Of a stretch of DNA of 64,000 nt, positions 1 through 10,743 are shown piece after piece. The DNA comes from Theropithecus gelada (taxonomy: Eukaryota > Chordata > Mammalia > Primates > Cercopithecidae). The position numbers were made by a program, and so were the translations under genes. The notes beneath the pieces are model-generated. The model did no database searches, had not been told where the DNA came from, and was given only the letters and a program-made list of their open reading frames with translations. The DNA is taken from contig NC_037680.1 in NCBI RefSeq assembly GCF_003255815.1, positions 25,824,304 to 25,888,303 on the forward strand. Direction: 5' to 3'. Numbering within the stretch: position 1 is the stretch's first letter; every line of letters begins with the position of its first letter.

Positions 1-1150
1 GGTAGGGGAGAAATGTGAATAGGAAGTTACTGCTAACAGGTATGGAATTTCTTTTTGAGGTGATGAAAATGTTCTAAAATCCACAGCTGCACTACTTATT
101 GAATATGGTAAACAACATTGAATTGCACATTTTTAAAGGGTAGAGTGTATGTTTTAAAATTGCAGTTTAATAAAGCTATTTTTTAAAAAGTCAGGGGTGG
201 GATGGCATTTGAGTAAGTGACCAATGGCATCTCACTGCTACATATCCATATGTTGAGTCAGAACAATCTTAAAGGAAAAGCAAAACTGTTAAATATTTTA
301 AAGATGTCTATTGTGAGCCAACATGAATGACTGTAGCTCAGGGATACAGAGTCTCAAGAGATCCTGACCTGTGGCAGTCAGATTAGTTCGGTTTTATACA
401 TTTTAGGGAAGCAAGAATTATAGGTAAAGACTTAAATCAGTACATGGAAGGTATACATTGGTTCTGCTCAAAACGACAGGCTATCTTGAAGTGGAGGTAG
501 GGCCTTAAAGGCTATGGGTAAATTCAGAGATTCTTTAATTTGCAATTGGTTAAAGAAGTAAAGCTCTGTCTAAAATTTGGAGTTAGCAAAAAGAAATGTT
601 TTAAGTTAAGGATGCTATGTAGTAACATCGATGGCCTGCAGATGTGACTTAATCCTTGCCTTGCACAGCTTTAAGTCTTGTTTATAATTTTGAATCTTTT
701 TGTCTCAAAGAGTTTGTTTTGTTAGTCTTATGATCTCTAGATTAACATTAATGCTGGTCAGTTGTGCCTAAACTCCAAAAGGGAAGGGATATAATGAGGT
801 ATGTTGCACTTCCCTTACCATCATGGCTGGGAATTCAATTCTTAAGTTTTTTCTGGGGTCCCCTTGACCAAGAGAAGGGTTGTACTCCTTTAGAAACCAG
901 AATGGCCTAATTTCTAGATTTGATCTAGTTGTTTCTAACCTATTCAGAACTAATGGTGCTTGAGCAGAATGAGTCAGCTTTCAGAGAAAATATGTCCAGA
1001 GTTAGTAAGCCTTTCAACAGGGCCTTTGCTGGAAGCACTTTAACCATCCTTTAAATCAGGAAGAGGTTTCCCAGGTTTCTTCCTGCTATGTTCAAGAAAG
1101 AAAACATAGAAAGCCAAAGGGCTTTAAAATTGCCTCAGTAGATCAAGCCG
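1..1150. repeat. MaLR-like LTR-retroelement internal remnant
   Basis: Blocks such as 'cagttgtgcctaaactcc' (about 758-776), the 'gggatataatgaggtatgtt' block just after it, and 'ccccttgaccaagagaaggg' (about 860) resemble the internal region of MST/THE1-type MaLR elements as I remember it. The stretch at 530-560 ('tttgcaattggttaaag') fits the same source. No LTR was identified on either side inside the window and no open frame survives. The assignment is by recall and the edges are approximate. Confidence 0.35.
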
Positions 1151-3830
1151 TGTGGCAACAGTCATGCCACCAGAGATAGATGAATTCGCCACTGATCATG
1201 GCCAGATATGGATAATGCTCAAATTGATGTCACGTGTATGCCAGTATGAAAAGAAGTACATTTTTAAAATGACTTCTCAGCCAAGATCTGTGACATTATT
1301 GACTGTAGAAAGGTCAATGGCTGTCACCTTAAGACCCTTAAATGATGCTCACTATTATTATTAAATGCATTTTAAAGGTAGGGGCCCCATGGGAGCTTGT
1401 AAGCACTTGATATTCTTATATGTGGAAAGATGGCAGGCAAACAATTATGATGATATTAAATAAGCAAAATAAAAAGTTTTCCATCCAATAATTTGTCATA
1501 ATGTGTAGTTTGTATTATTTTAGACCTGATCAAAAGTTAATAGTTACATATTTTCTTTACATCTTTTACTTTATAAACAAAGTGAATTATTTAAAAAATA
1601 TATTTACATATTTATATCATCAAGAAAGTGTATTAAATGAACTAATTAAATGTATACTAAAGGGAAGAAATTATTATAAACATTGAAAAATTATGCAATA
1701 GAGCTTCATTAGGATACTTCATTCTATCTAAAAAGAAGATCTTTCTTTCGTTATTAAGCTATTTGTAAGATTTAACTGTTGCTATTCCACAGAGCATGGT
1801 TGACAATGGATCGTTATTCCTCTTTACACTTTAAAAGACAACCTGCTTAAACTAAAGACAGACAATCTCCCTCATTTGGAGTTATATTTACTTAATTATT
1901 TGTCCTGCTTTCTTCTAGAGATTTAAGCGGGTTTTTTAGAAGTCACTAGATTCACTGGGCCCAGAGACATTATCATTTTCTATAGCAGTTCTCATTTTTT
2001 CTTAAAATCATGACCCATTTGATATCTTAAAAACAGCAACATTAATTTTAATTTGTCTTATTGTAGGGTATAAATTGACTAAATGTTAATAGCATTCTTC
2101 TAGAGTAATCAGTTCTACATGATTAACCTAAAAATTGCCAAAACATTGTTTACTCTTCATTTGTATCTGAAGAAAAAGGCATGATGAGTCCGACAGATTT
2201 GGATTACTTTCTGATCTGCATTAAAACTTGCCACAATGAGTCATAATCATTTTACTTGACATTTATTTTGACAAAACAACTTAATTTTGAAAGCAGTTCC
2301 TTGGAAAATAATTTAGGGCCAAAAGGTATTCCACTTCATAACTACAATTAAGTTTCATGGAAAATATTATTCTACTTTATTTTTCTTGCTTCTTCTCTAT
2401 CTAATAAAAAATGGGCAAAATACAACCTATGAAACATTGTAAGCATTCCCTTTTGAAGACTTTTTTTTAAAATAAAATCAGAGTAGGTAGCTTGTGCTTT
2501 TACCACCATCTAGTGGGCTTCTTTTGTGACAGCAACTGACTACTAAGGAGAAACAAATATTCAGGGAATGGGATACTGACCATTAAACATGTTAAACTTT
2601 CCAGAATTTTCCTGAGAGGGCAGGGTCAAGGGGCTTACAATGAAAAAGACACCTAGTTATATGCTGCAATTAAAAAAAAAAAATCTTCATTTGGCATCTT
2701 TTCTTAAGAATGAGGAAACAGAATAGTGACCACATACTCTTTTTTCTTAAAAATTGTTCTGAAAATGGGAAAACACCAAACTCACCTTCAGAAGTGTAAA
2801 TTGACAGTGTTTCCTTTTGAACAAATAATTTTGACCATAGATGATTCAGCAATACAACAGAAATAGATATAGCTAATGAAAATAATATAATGAAATGTTA
2901 AAAGTATAGAATTCCTTTATCTTGTTTCAAAAAAATAAGATTTTAACACACACAAATTGTTAAAATCTTAGTTAATGATTTAAAAGATATGTTAGAAATA
3001 GTAACTGATTTTACATTCACTATAGCAAAAGATGAAACACAATAACTTTATAACCTTTCTTTCAAAGGTACCTGATATTGAGATTACATGGAAACCAGGG
3101 AACCACAGTCTTCAAATATTCAACACTACTCATCATTACATATAAACCTCGGCACATACTTATAACAACCTATATATTCAAACTTGGCTCAACATAAACA
3201 GTTTCTTCATTTTCAACACAAAGAATTGAATCCAGTCTAATATAGACAAAGACCTAATCCAATTTCTACCATAATTTACTTAAGTATCTATACACCATTC
3301 TAATGAAATCATTTTTCTCATGCTATCAATCAACTCCTCCATACTAAATCTAATAATTTCTTTAAAATCTAATTATTCCTGACTTTTAAAAATGTATACG
3401 ATATTTTGAAAATTGTTGAATTTTAAGAACTCTTTTTTCCCCCAGTTTCTATGAAAGAAAATAGGAAAATATGCTTTTTTGAACCTCCCTTTTGCCTTCC
3501 TCAGTTTCCTCCACTGCTCTTTAAATGTAAATAAGCCCAGTTTCTATGACTCTTGACTTTTCTTGCTTATGTAACCAGCTATCACTTCTATCCAAGCAAT
3601 ATACAAATATAGTTACTGGTTTCGAACACTCAACAACATTTTTTTTTTCCTCTGCCTTAGGGGCACAAATATTTGTCCATCTAGCTTATCGTTTCAAATT
3701 CAATTTGTATAGAACTATGCTCTGACCTAAAAAATTCACTTTTCCAATATTATTTAAAGTTTCCATCATTTGAACATTATTCTTCTATTTAGAATCAAAT
3801 TTAATTCTCTACACTTAAAATCTGGTTTGA
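1151..3830. other. AT-rich unique intergenic DNA
   Basis: I see no gene and no clear repeat here. Short frames at 1152-1364, 1501-1686 and 2670-2852 have no recognisable domain and are as expected by chance in AT-rich DNA. The one motif I note is a CTCF-like site at 2503-2517. Confidence 0.6.
2503..2517 (-). promoter_or_regulatory. CTCF-like motif
   Basis: On the minus strand the sequence reads CCACTAGATGGTGG. It matches the 12-base CTCF core CCASYAGRKGGC at 11 of 12 positions (final C is T). It sits in non-repetitive AT-rich DNA. A motif match alone does not show binding. Confidence 0.4.
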
Positions 3831-4097
3831 AGGTCAGGCACAGTGGCTCATGTGTGAAATCCCAGCACTTTGGGAGGCCGAGGCAGCAAATCACCTGAGG
3901 TCATGAGTTCGAGACCAGCCTGACCAACATGGAGAAACCCTGTCTCTACTAAAAACACAAAATTAGCTGGGCATGTCAGTGCATGCCTGTAATCCCAGCT
4001 AATTGGGAGGCTGAGGTGGGAGAATCACTTGAACCCAGAAGGCAGAGGTTGCGGTGGGAAAAAAAAAAAAAAGAAAGAAAGAAAAAAAAAAGAAAAC
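3831..4097 (+). mobile_element. Alu (AluS-like), 3'-shortened
   Basis: The left monomer and A-rich linker are complete, and the right monomer stops at 'gaggttgcggtg', just before the usual 'agcc(g)agat' block, then runs straight into a mixed A/G tail. The flanks CTGGTTTGA at 3822-3830 and 4098-4106 form a target-site duplication, so the tail truly bounds the insertion. About 50 bases of the right-monomer 3' end are missing. Confidence 0.9.
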
Positions 4098-4106
4098 CTG
4101 GTTTGA

Positions 4107-4694
4107 GCACCACATTCTAAGAAAATGCGACCTTAAACACATTTTATTCTGCACAAGTGAGACCACATACTCTTTCACACACAATCAATTCATTTTCTTG
4201 TCATGCATTTGGTCATGTCATTGTCATTGGAAAACTCCTTTCTCTCCTCGGTATAGTCTAAGATATCTTTTCTTAAAAAGCACACTCATTTAGTGACCTC
4301 TTCATTGTGCTTCCATAAACTTGAGATCCATAGGAGTCATCATGCATATGAGGAACACACATTGTTGGCTCTTTTTTTCTCTTTAGTCTACTTCTCCAAC
4401 TAGATTTAAATCCTTTTGACATTAAATGTGAGGTGACAGAACTGTGTATTCCCAGCACACAAGCAGAAAGCTGTACACACATACAGTATTCAATAACTAT
4501 ATGCTATTAATTCTGTTGATGTCAGAGTGGTAACCTTTGTAATAGGTAACAATAACCAGGTAGACAATATCAACCATTTAAACATTTTTTTACTCTAAAA
4601 TTTAATACATAAGCAAAAAATTTTCATCACTATTGCATTCACTACTCTTCCTGTCACCATCGAATCTAGGACCACACAGTTCTCCATCCACAGT
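4107..4694. other. Unique intergenic DNA
   Basis: No gene, RNA gene or repeat recognised. The small frames here overlap the Alu tail or are chance. Confidence 0.5.
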
Positions 4695-4775
4695 ATGTCC
4701 ATTCATCAAATTAATATCTATTGAGTGTCTCTGCTTTAGGTGCTGAACATATAGAAGACACATACACACACATAC
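4695..4775 (+). repeat. L2 fragment
   Basis: 'tccattcatcaaattaatatc' followed by 'attgagtgtctctg...ggtgctgaac' follows the L2 pattern 'attcattcaacaaatatttattgagcgcctac'. It is strongly diverged and short. A CA-rich run follows. Confidence 0.45.
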
Positions 4776-4849
4776 ACACAAAGATGTGTTTACTCCCCCT
4801 TATGATGCAGTACAGCAGGAGAAATGCATATTAAACAAATTATTACATA

Positions 4850-5075
4850 TATAGCAGTAGTTAATATTTACTGGATATTCATCATATGCTAGGCACCTTT
4901 TTAAGAGCTTAAACAAATTAACACTTTCAACATATACAGCAATTCTATTATGTAGGTATTATTTTTCTTATGTTTAAATGGGAAAAAAAAATGAGGCGTC
5001 GAGAAATTTTAAAACTTGTCCAAAGTCATCAAGCTGGTAATTGGTAGTCGGTATTCCAATTTAGGTAGTGCAATT
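4850..5075 (+). repeat. MIR SINE fragment
   Basis: The order 'tgctaggcacc', 'attctattatgtaggtattatt', 'atgaggcgtcgagaaa', 'cttgtccaaagtcatcaagctgg' follows the MIR core ('...gaggaaactgaggc...cttgcccaaggtcacacagct'). Old and diverged, with no coding content. Confidence 0.7.
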
Positions 5076-5274
5076 ACAGAGATGAGGCAGAACAAATCTC
5101 ATTGTAGATTTGTTGGTGATGAGGTTTGAGTTCCTAAAACTGAGACTTTTGGGTATAAGGTAATAGGCATTAATGAAAATACCATTGATCCTTGGGTAAG
5201 ATAACTTGGCTTTACAATGTTCACAAAGCCAGGGAAGTTGTTATATGGGCATCTGTAGAACTTTATTGAGCCAC

Positions 5275-5465
5275 TTATGATATAGGTAAAATTATTCCCA
5301 TCACTATTTTACAGATAAAGGAAATGAAATCTATGTTACATGAATGGATAAATTAAGTTCTGAGAGATTCCTAAACTTACCAAAGGTCTCAAGTCTGGAA
5401 AGGAGTAGGGATGAGATTCAAACCCAAATTATACCTCCAAGTCCAGGTCTCATCTGGCTGTAACA
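5275..5465 (+). repeat. MIR SINE fragment
   Basis: 'cactattttacagataaagg', 'ttaccaaaggtctcaag' and 'gggatgagattcaaaccc' appear in MIR order. Second MIR-like copy in this cluster of old repeats. Confidence 0.65.
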
Positions 5466-5519
5466 GAACTGCTATGAGCAGACAAAGCAAAGACACTAAG
5501 GTGTTTTAATTTCATAGAA

Positions 5520-5690
5520 CAATTTCTTCATTTATTCTTTCATCAAGTATTTATTAAATAGCTCCCATGTTCAATCACCATTCTAAATGCTTTGATATAT
5601 AAGATCTGGTCTCTGTTCTCCACCACTTTATAATACAATTTTGGAAAAAGCTATGTATACGAATACCTATGATATAAGGCAGGATATGAC
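5520..5690 (+). repeat. L2 fragment
   Basis: 'tttattctttcatcaagtat' with 'ttattaaatagctcccatg' and then 'tctggtctctgttctcca' follow the L2 3' consensus order. Diverged. Confidence 0.5.
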
Positions 5691-6149
5691 AAATCCCATG
5701 TGAATATGTCCTAATTGTGAGGGAGAAGAGTATCTTGTATAAAGCAAATGTGGCAGAAAACCCTTGTAAAATCTTGCTTCAGCCCACCCAAGGGCTCTCA
5801 GCCATTTTGTATGTTAGCATTCCCTTCACTTGTGAACATTTAGACTTCTTATACTTTTGCTAAAAGAATTCTATACAGCAAGAGCTAGACAGACTGTTGT
5901 AATCCTATAGTAATTAGCCTAATACAAATGGAAGATAGAACAAAAGCACAATATGTTCTAAAGTTTTTAAAATTATACACTGACAAATTATAGTTACACA
6001 GTATAGCTAATAATTGAGTACTGTACATCTCAATATCACCAAGAAAGTAAATCTCATGCTCTCACAGCAAAAAATGTCAAATATTTGAAGTGATGAATAG
6101 GTTAGTTAGCTTAATCTAATCCTTTCACATTGTATTAAAAAAATCGTAA
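5691..6149. other. Unique intergenic DNA
   Basis: Nothing recognised beyond ordinary AT-rich sequence. Confidence 0.5.
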
Positions 6150-6745
6150 TGGCAGTTTGTGCCTGTATTCATCCTACTGTGTAACAGACCTCAGAAAAAA
6201 TCAAACTTATTTCTCCTAACTGAGGCTTTGCAGCCTTTCGTGATTATCTCCCCATTTCTTCTACCCCTACCCCTGCCTCTGGTAAACACCACTTTACTCT
6301 CTGGTTCTATGAGTTCAATTGTTTTAGATTCCACATATAAGTGAGATAATGTGGTGTTTATTTTTCTGTGTTTGGCTTATTTCATTTAGCCTGATGTTCA
6401 GTTTCATCCATGTTGTCACAAATGACAACATGGCTTTTTTAAGGCTGAATAGCATTCCATTGTGTATATATACCACAATTTTTTAATCTATTCATCCACT
6501 GATGGACACTTAGGTTGATTCCATAACTTGGCTATTGTGAATAGTGTTACAATTAACATGGGTGTGCAGACATCTCTTTGACTACATATGATAAGGGATT
6601 AGAGATTAATATGCAAATAACATAAGGGACTCAAGCAACTCTATAGAAAGAAAACAAATAATTCAATTAAGAAATGGGCAAAGGAGCTGAAGAGACATTT
6701 CTCAAAAGAAGACACATGAATGACTAACAGATGAATGAAAAAATG
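6150..6745 (-). mobile_element. L1 3' fragment with 5' inversion (twin priming)
   Basis: From 6150 to about 6585 the sequence is the minus strand of an L1M-type 3' end ('gcattccattgtgtatatat', 'gatggacacttaggttgatt' are antisense L1 3'UTR text). At about 6590 the orientation flips, and 6590-6745 is plus-strand L1 from the end of ORF2 ('aagaaatgggcaaagg', 'catttctcaaaagaagac'). In L1 coordinates the plus piece lies upstream of the minus piece with a few hundred bases missing between them. This is the expected outcome of twin-primed insertion of one L1. Confidence 0.8.
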
Positions 6746-7189
6746 TTCTATAGTTTATTTACCTTCATAAGGGTTTTTCTATTTGGTATCTTTCTATTAG
6801 TAACTCACAGAAAATTTTACTCCAGGCCCCAAGTGAGGAATGAAAAGTTGCAATTAGATGTTGTGCTTATCAGTCATCTTGGATATCGAACTGGAAACAG
6901 GTTGCTGAGTGAAAGGCATATTGAGAATAGGAACCAACCAATTTTGCTGAGACTTTTAAAACTGCTCAGAGAGAAGTAACTATCTGAAGGGTGAAATCAT
7001 GGAATGAGCAATATCTGATTATAACTTTAGGTTAACTTGAGTTAAAATTAGCAATTTGTTAAGCCCTTGTAAATAATCTCTAAGTCTTGACACTCTAAAG
7101 TGTTCTTTTACTATCTTCTACTAAGAGCTATTGGAATAATGTGAGGCCTGAAGAGTTCTCCTCACACCAACCCATCCCTCAATCCCTAA
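6746..7189. other. Unique intergenic DNA
   Basis: No gene or repeat recognised. An 82-codon frame at 6731-6979 begins inside L1 text and has no domain I recognise. Confidence 0.5.
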
Positions 7190-7600
7190 AACATCTAGTG
7201 AAGGAGGAATTGGGAAAAGGTGATGTTTTCATAAATCCTAAAAAAAGAATAAGATTTTGATAGACAGGAGGCAGTCACGTGGAGAGACCAAAGAAATGAA
7301 GGTTTCAAAGCTCATTGTTTTGGGGAATGTCCATTACATCATATTGAGGCTTTGTTTTATTTGCTTGCTTGAAGGAAATATGTGAGTCATATGACAGGGA
7401 ATATAGTGTATAGCCAGAACGTGGAATATGAGGAACTAGAAAGGGGATTTTGAAAAGGTATCTGTAGGCAATGGTTAGTAACTCAACAAGAGTGTGACAT
7501 GATCTCAGACATATTTTTCCAATAGAATCTGGAAAATTAACTTGGTGTGAAGTTATTGCAGAAGTTATGCCATCAGAGGCAGTGGAACTTGTTAAAATCA
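7190..7600 (+). repeat. Old LINE (L2-like) remnant
   Basis: 'tgtaggcaatggttagtaac' followed by 'agagtgtgacatgatctcag' matches the L2 phrase 'taggcaatggggag...gagtgacatgatcagat', and 'gaaaaggtgatgtttt' precedes it in the right order. Strongly diverged. The 98-codon minus-strand frame over it is not a gene. Confidence 0.45.
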
Positions 7601-8391
7601 ATTGTCTAAGCCTGGCCTAAGAAGTTAATAACTGAGAATAAGGGAAAGCTTTACGGATAAAAATGATGGATGCACAATCTGTGGAAAACAAAAAGAAATT
7701 AACAGGATTGAGAACTCTTCCTGAAAGTGTGAGGTAAAGAAAAAGGAGCAAAAGGGTTTAAGCCAAGGATGAACTCCAGAAAGTAATGTAAAATTAACAG
7801 ATATTATAATGCCAGAAGTAAAAGCAAGGTTTGAAGGAAAAATGAATAGAAATAGAGTAATATTTCTTGATCTAGATGTTCTGTTCGGACTTTTATTTGG
7901 AAATGTTCTTAGGAATTTGGAATTTCAGAACTGGAATGCAGAAGACAGATCATGGATTACAGTGTGTGACTCCTGTAAGGGAAAGACAATAGAAGGATCC
8001 AGATAAAACAAAACAAAAACAAAAAACAAACAAATAAACAAAAAAAAAACAAGAGAAGGTAAAAAGAGCCAGCAAAGATATATGAAGTTCAGAGAGGTAG
8101 GAAGAGAACTAAAATAATGCCAGTAGGAAAGCTTTCTGATTCAACTCATTAAAATGCATTACTTCAGGCAATATTTTAATTAGCTCTTCAAGTTCAGAAT
8201 TTAAAATTTTCTCTAAAACTGTCTGTTATCTTTTACTAAAATCTACAAGTAAATACATCAGTTTAAAAAACATAAAAATTGGAAAAAAAAAGGGTTTATT
8301 CTAGCGATAATTTTTGCCAAAATTTGTTTCCTTAAGATTCTAGCTTTTCTGGAGCTGAAAGTGATTTGCACGTTACAATAAAAACATCTAT
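7601..8391. other. Unique DNA with CAAA-rich tract
   Basis: No gene seen. A low-complexity (CAAAA)/(CAAA) run covers about 8006-8051. Confidence 0.5.
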
Positions 8392-8710
8392 GGCTGGGTG
8401 CAGTGGCTCACGCCTGTAATCCCAGCACTTTGGGAGGCTAAGGCAGGAGGATTGCTTGAGCCCAGGAGTTTGAGACCAGCCTAAGCAACGTAAGGAGACC
8501 CTATTCCTATCAATAAATTTTTAAAAAAATAGCTAGGCATGGTTGCACATGCCTGTTTTCCCAGTTACTCTGGAGGCTGAGGTGGGAAGATTGCCTGAGC
8601 CTGGAAGTTAGAGACTGCAATGAGCTATGATTGCATGACTGCACTCCAGCCTGGGTGACAGAATAAGACGCTTTCTCAAAAATAAATAAATAAATAAATA
8701 AATAAATAGA
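8392..8710 (+). mobile_element. AluJ element with AAAT tail
   Basis: Full dimeric Alu beginning 'ggctgggtgcagtggctcac'. It is about as diverged as AluJ ('agctatgattgcatgactgc', 'gaggtgggaagattgcctgag'). The tail has become a perfect-looking (AAAT)n microsatellite at about 8680-8709. Confidence 0.92.
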
Positions 8711-9064
8711 AAAATAAATCTATGCACTCTATCAAGAGAGAAAATTAACTACTTTTTAGAAAAAGACATTGATTCTAAGCTACAATTCTAATTTTAGAAC
8801 AATATTTCTCTTTTACCTAATTTATATTTTCTCTAAAACAAAAATCTGAGGGAAACTTAGAGCAAAATTTTTCAAATCACCTTCTTGTATTCTAGAAAGG
8901 TAAAGATATTTTAAAGGTCATGTTGTCTCTCAGAGTTAGTGAAACACTTTACCAAATATATAATATTCTTGAGTACCATGGACATGGTACCAGACACATC
9001 ACAGATACTATTTTATAACTTAAAATAGCATGTAAACACAATATTTTAAGATAAATTATTGCCT

Positions 9065-9200
9065 AAGCATCATCTGTCCATTCACTCATTCATTTGAAAA
9101 TATTGATTGTGCACTTGAGATGCATCAGTGACTAAAACAGACAAAAATTCCTGCCCTCTCATTAGACACGGTTGTCGTACAAGACAATGAGATTGAACTC
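9065..9200 (+). repeat. L2 fragment
   Basis: 'cattcactcattcatttgaaa', 'tgcatcagtgactaaaacag' and 'ttcctgccctctcatt' follow the L2 3' order ('...gtgaacaagacagacaaggtccctgccctcatgg'). Confidence 0.6.
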
Positions 9201-9429
9201 AAACTGTAACTTGACCCTTTGAAATATGGAACATTTGCTGTTAAATTTATCAGTGTATTTATACTCTGTGTGTGTAAAAATATTTTTTTTTTCCTCAGAA
9301 AATCTATGTCTTTCAAATGTGAGGGAAACCAAATGACCTTTACTCCTGTCTACTTTAATAATACTTGGACTGTTAATTTTTACTAAAACATCCTAGTGGC
9401 CGCACTCCTCAAAAGCACACACACGTGTA

Positions 9430-10640
9430 TTTTTAAACGAGTTTGTAACAAAAGATAAAAGATCCGATTTCAAACAACTGATCATTGAGATCCCATGTCT
9501 CCACTTTGTCCTTCCTGGAGGGAGCATAGATTTTGCACCTAATTAGGTAGTGACTGAGTGATGGATTAGTACTCTCAATGATTTTCTGATTTAGTTGACT
9601 AACTGAAAATTTCCACAGGGCAGAGTGCAATTTCCTTGTGTGCCCCAATTAGCACTGCTAACTGGGGCACAAAATCGGCATAAAATTGGGCCCTGATTTT
9701 GTATCGGCCACCATCCAGAGAATGGCAAAGAGCCAAAAAGACTCTGAGGAAAATCTTTAGCATCCTTCCTTTTGTCATTTGCGAAATCACCCAGTAGTCC
9801 ACTGCTAATTTTATAGAAACGTTTACAGTTTGTGGATTATTTTGGATTATCCTAAAAAAAAAAAAATGTGGCTCATTAGGAAGGGTTTGAGGGCTGAAAG
9901 CCTCATACTCACTGGGAGACAAGAGAGCAATAGAAACACTGGGAATTCTTTTCTGGAAAGTCTTGTGTGCTGAACCCCCAGCAACATCTTCTCTTGTATA
10001 TGGAAATACATAAAATGGTAGAAGTAATTTTATACCTGATAGAGAAAACTTGTACCATATTTCCATAAATTGTTTCTCTTTGGTGAGGTCCATGTAGCCA
10101 CATAATAAAAGTTCTTATTTATTATTTACAAGTTTTCTCTGACATCTTTTATAATCTTTCAGAGGTCCACAGAACCACATTTAACGAATAAGACTTTTCA
10201 ACACATTTGTTTGCCTTTTGAAAGTCCAACATTTTCTTTTACCTAATATTGCATTTTCCTGCTATTTATTCATTTAATAATAGGCTTCAATGCAAACACA
10301 TAGTAATGTTACCAAAAGGGCAAGTGCAGTAAATAGCCTTATGTGGGAAAGTCAGCCAGCTTTTCCTAATGCAAATTGGGAATCTTGTTAAAACATGATT
10401 GTGCATAGGACCTTTGCAGAATGAAAACAACTCTTCCTCAGAAACTCATTTGACTTTGCCTAAATTACACTGAAGCAAAAGGACAATTGTGGCTCTTTCA
10501 TTAGCCTCTATCCTGTGCTGCCTCTCCTCTGTGCATGCTACAGGCACACACAGTAGTAATATAGGTGAGCCGTGCTTGTGAATGAAGGCACAATTATTTA
10601 ATACGTGTGCCTGTATTCTGCACAAACCTAATTTGTTCTA
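9430..10640. other. Repeat-free block, candidate conserved non-coding element
   Basis: For about 1.2 kb I see no transposon text, which is unusual in this window. It holds a strong short hairpin (9640-9670), several CpG-containing words ('atcggcataaaat', 'gtatcggccacc'), TAAT-type homeodomain half-sites and an octamer-like 'atgcaaat' near 10369. A 164-codon minus-strand frame (9599-10093) has no domain I recognise and no sign of a splice or promoter context. I treat it as chance. A regulatory role is inference only. Confidence 0.3.
9640..9670. repeat. 14-bp perfect-like hairpin
   Basis: GTGCCCCAATTAGC and GCTAACTGGGGCAC are inverted repeats around a 3-base ACT loop, with one A/C mismatch. 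No poly-T tract follows, so it is not a simple terminator-like structure. It lies in the repeat-free block. Confidence 0.75.
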
Positions 10641-10743
10641 TTAGGTTGATGCAATATAATGGCAGGTTTTGCTATTAAAAGTAATGGCAGGTTTTGCTAT
10701 TAAAAGTAATGGCAAAACCGCAATTACTTTTACACCAACCTAA
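10641..10743. mobile_element. MADE1 mariner MITE with internal 25-bp duplication
   Basis: The ends 'ttaggttgatgca' and 'tacaccaacctaa' are the inverted termini of MADE1, a roughly 80-bp palindromic mariner relic. The copy is 103 bp because a 25-base unit in one arm (10657-10681) is exactly repeated at 10682-10706. A TA precedes the left end, while the right side now reads CA. MADE1 palindromes are the known source of miR-548 family hairpins. Whether this altered copy folds or is transcribed is unknown. Confidence 0.92.

Noticed and set aside
9640..9670. Hairpin as a microRNA precursor
   Set aside because: At 31 nt it is too short for a canonical pre-miRNA stem, and no longer pairing was evident around it.
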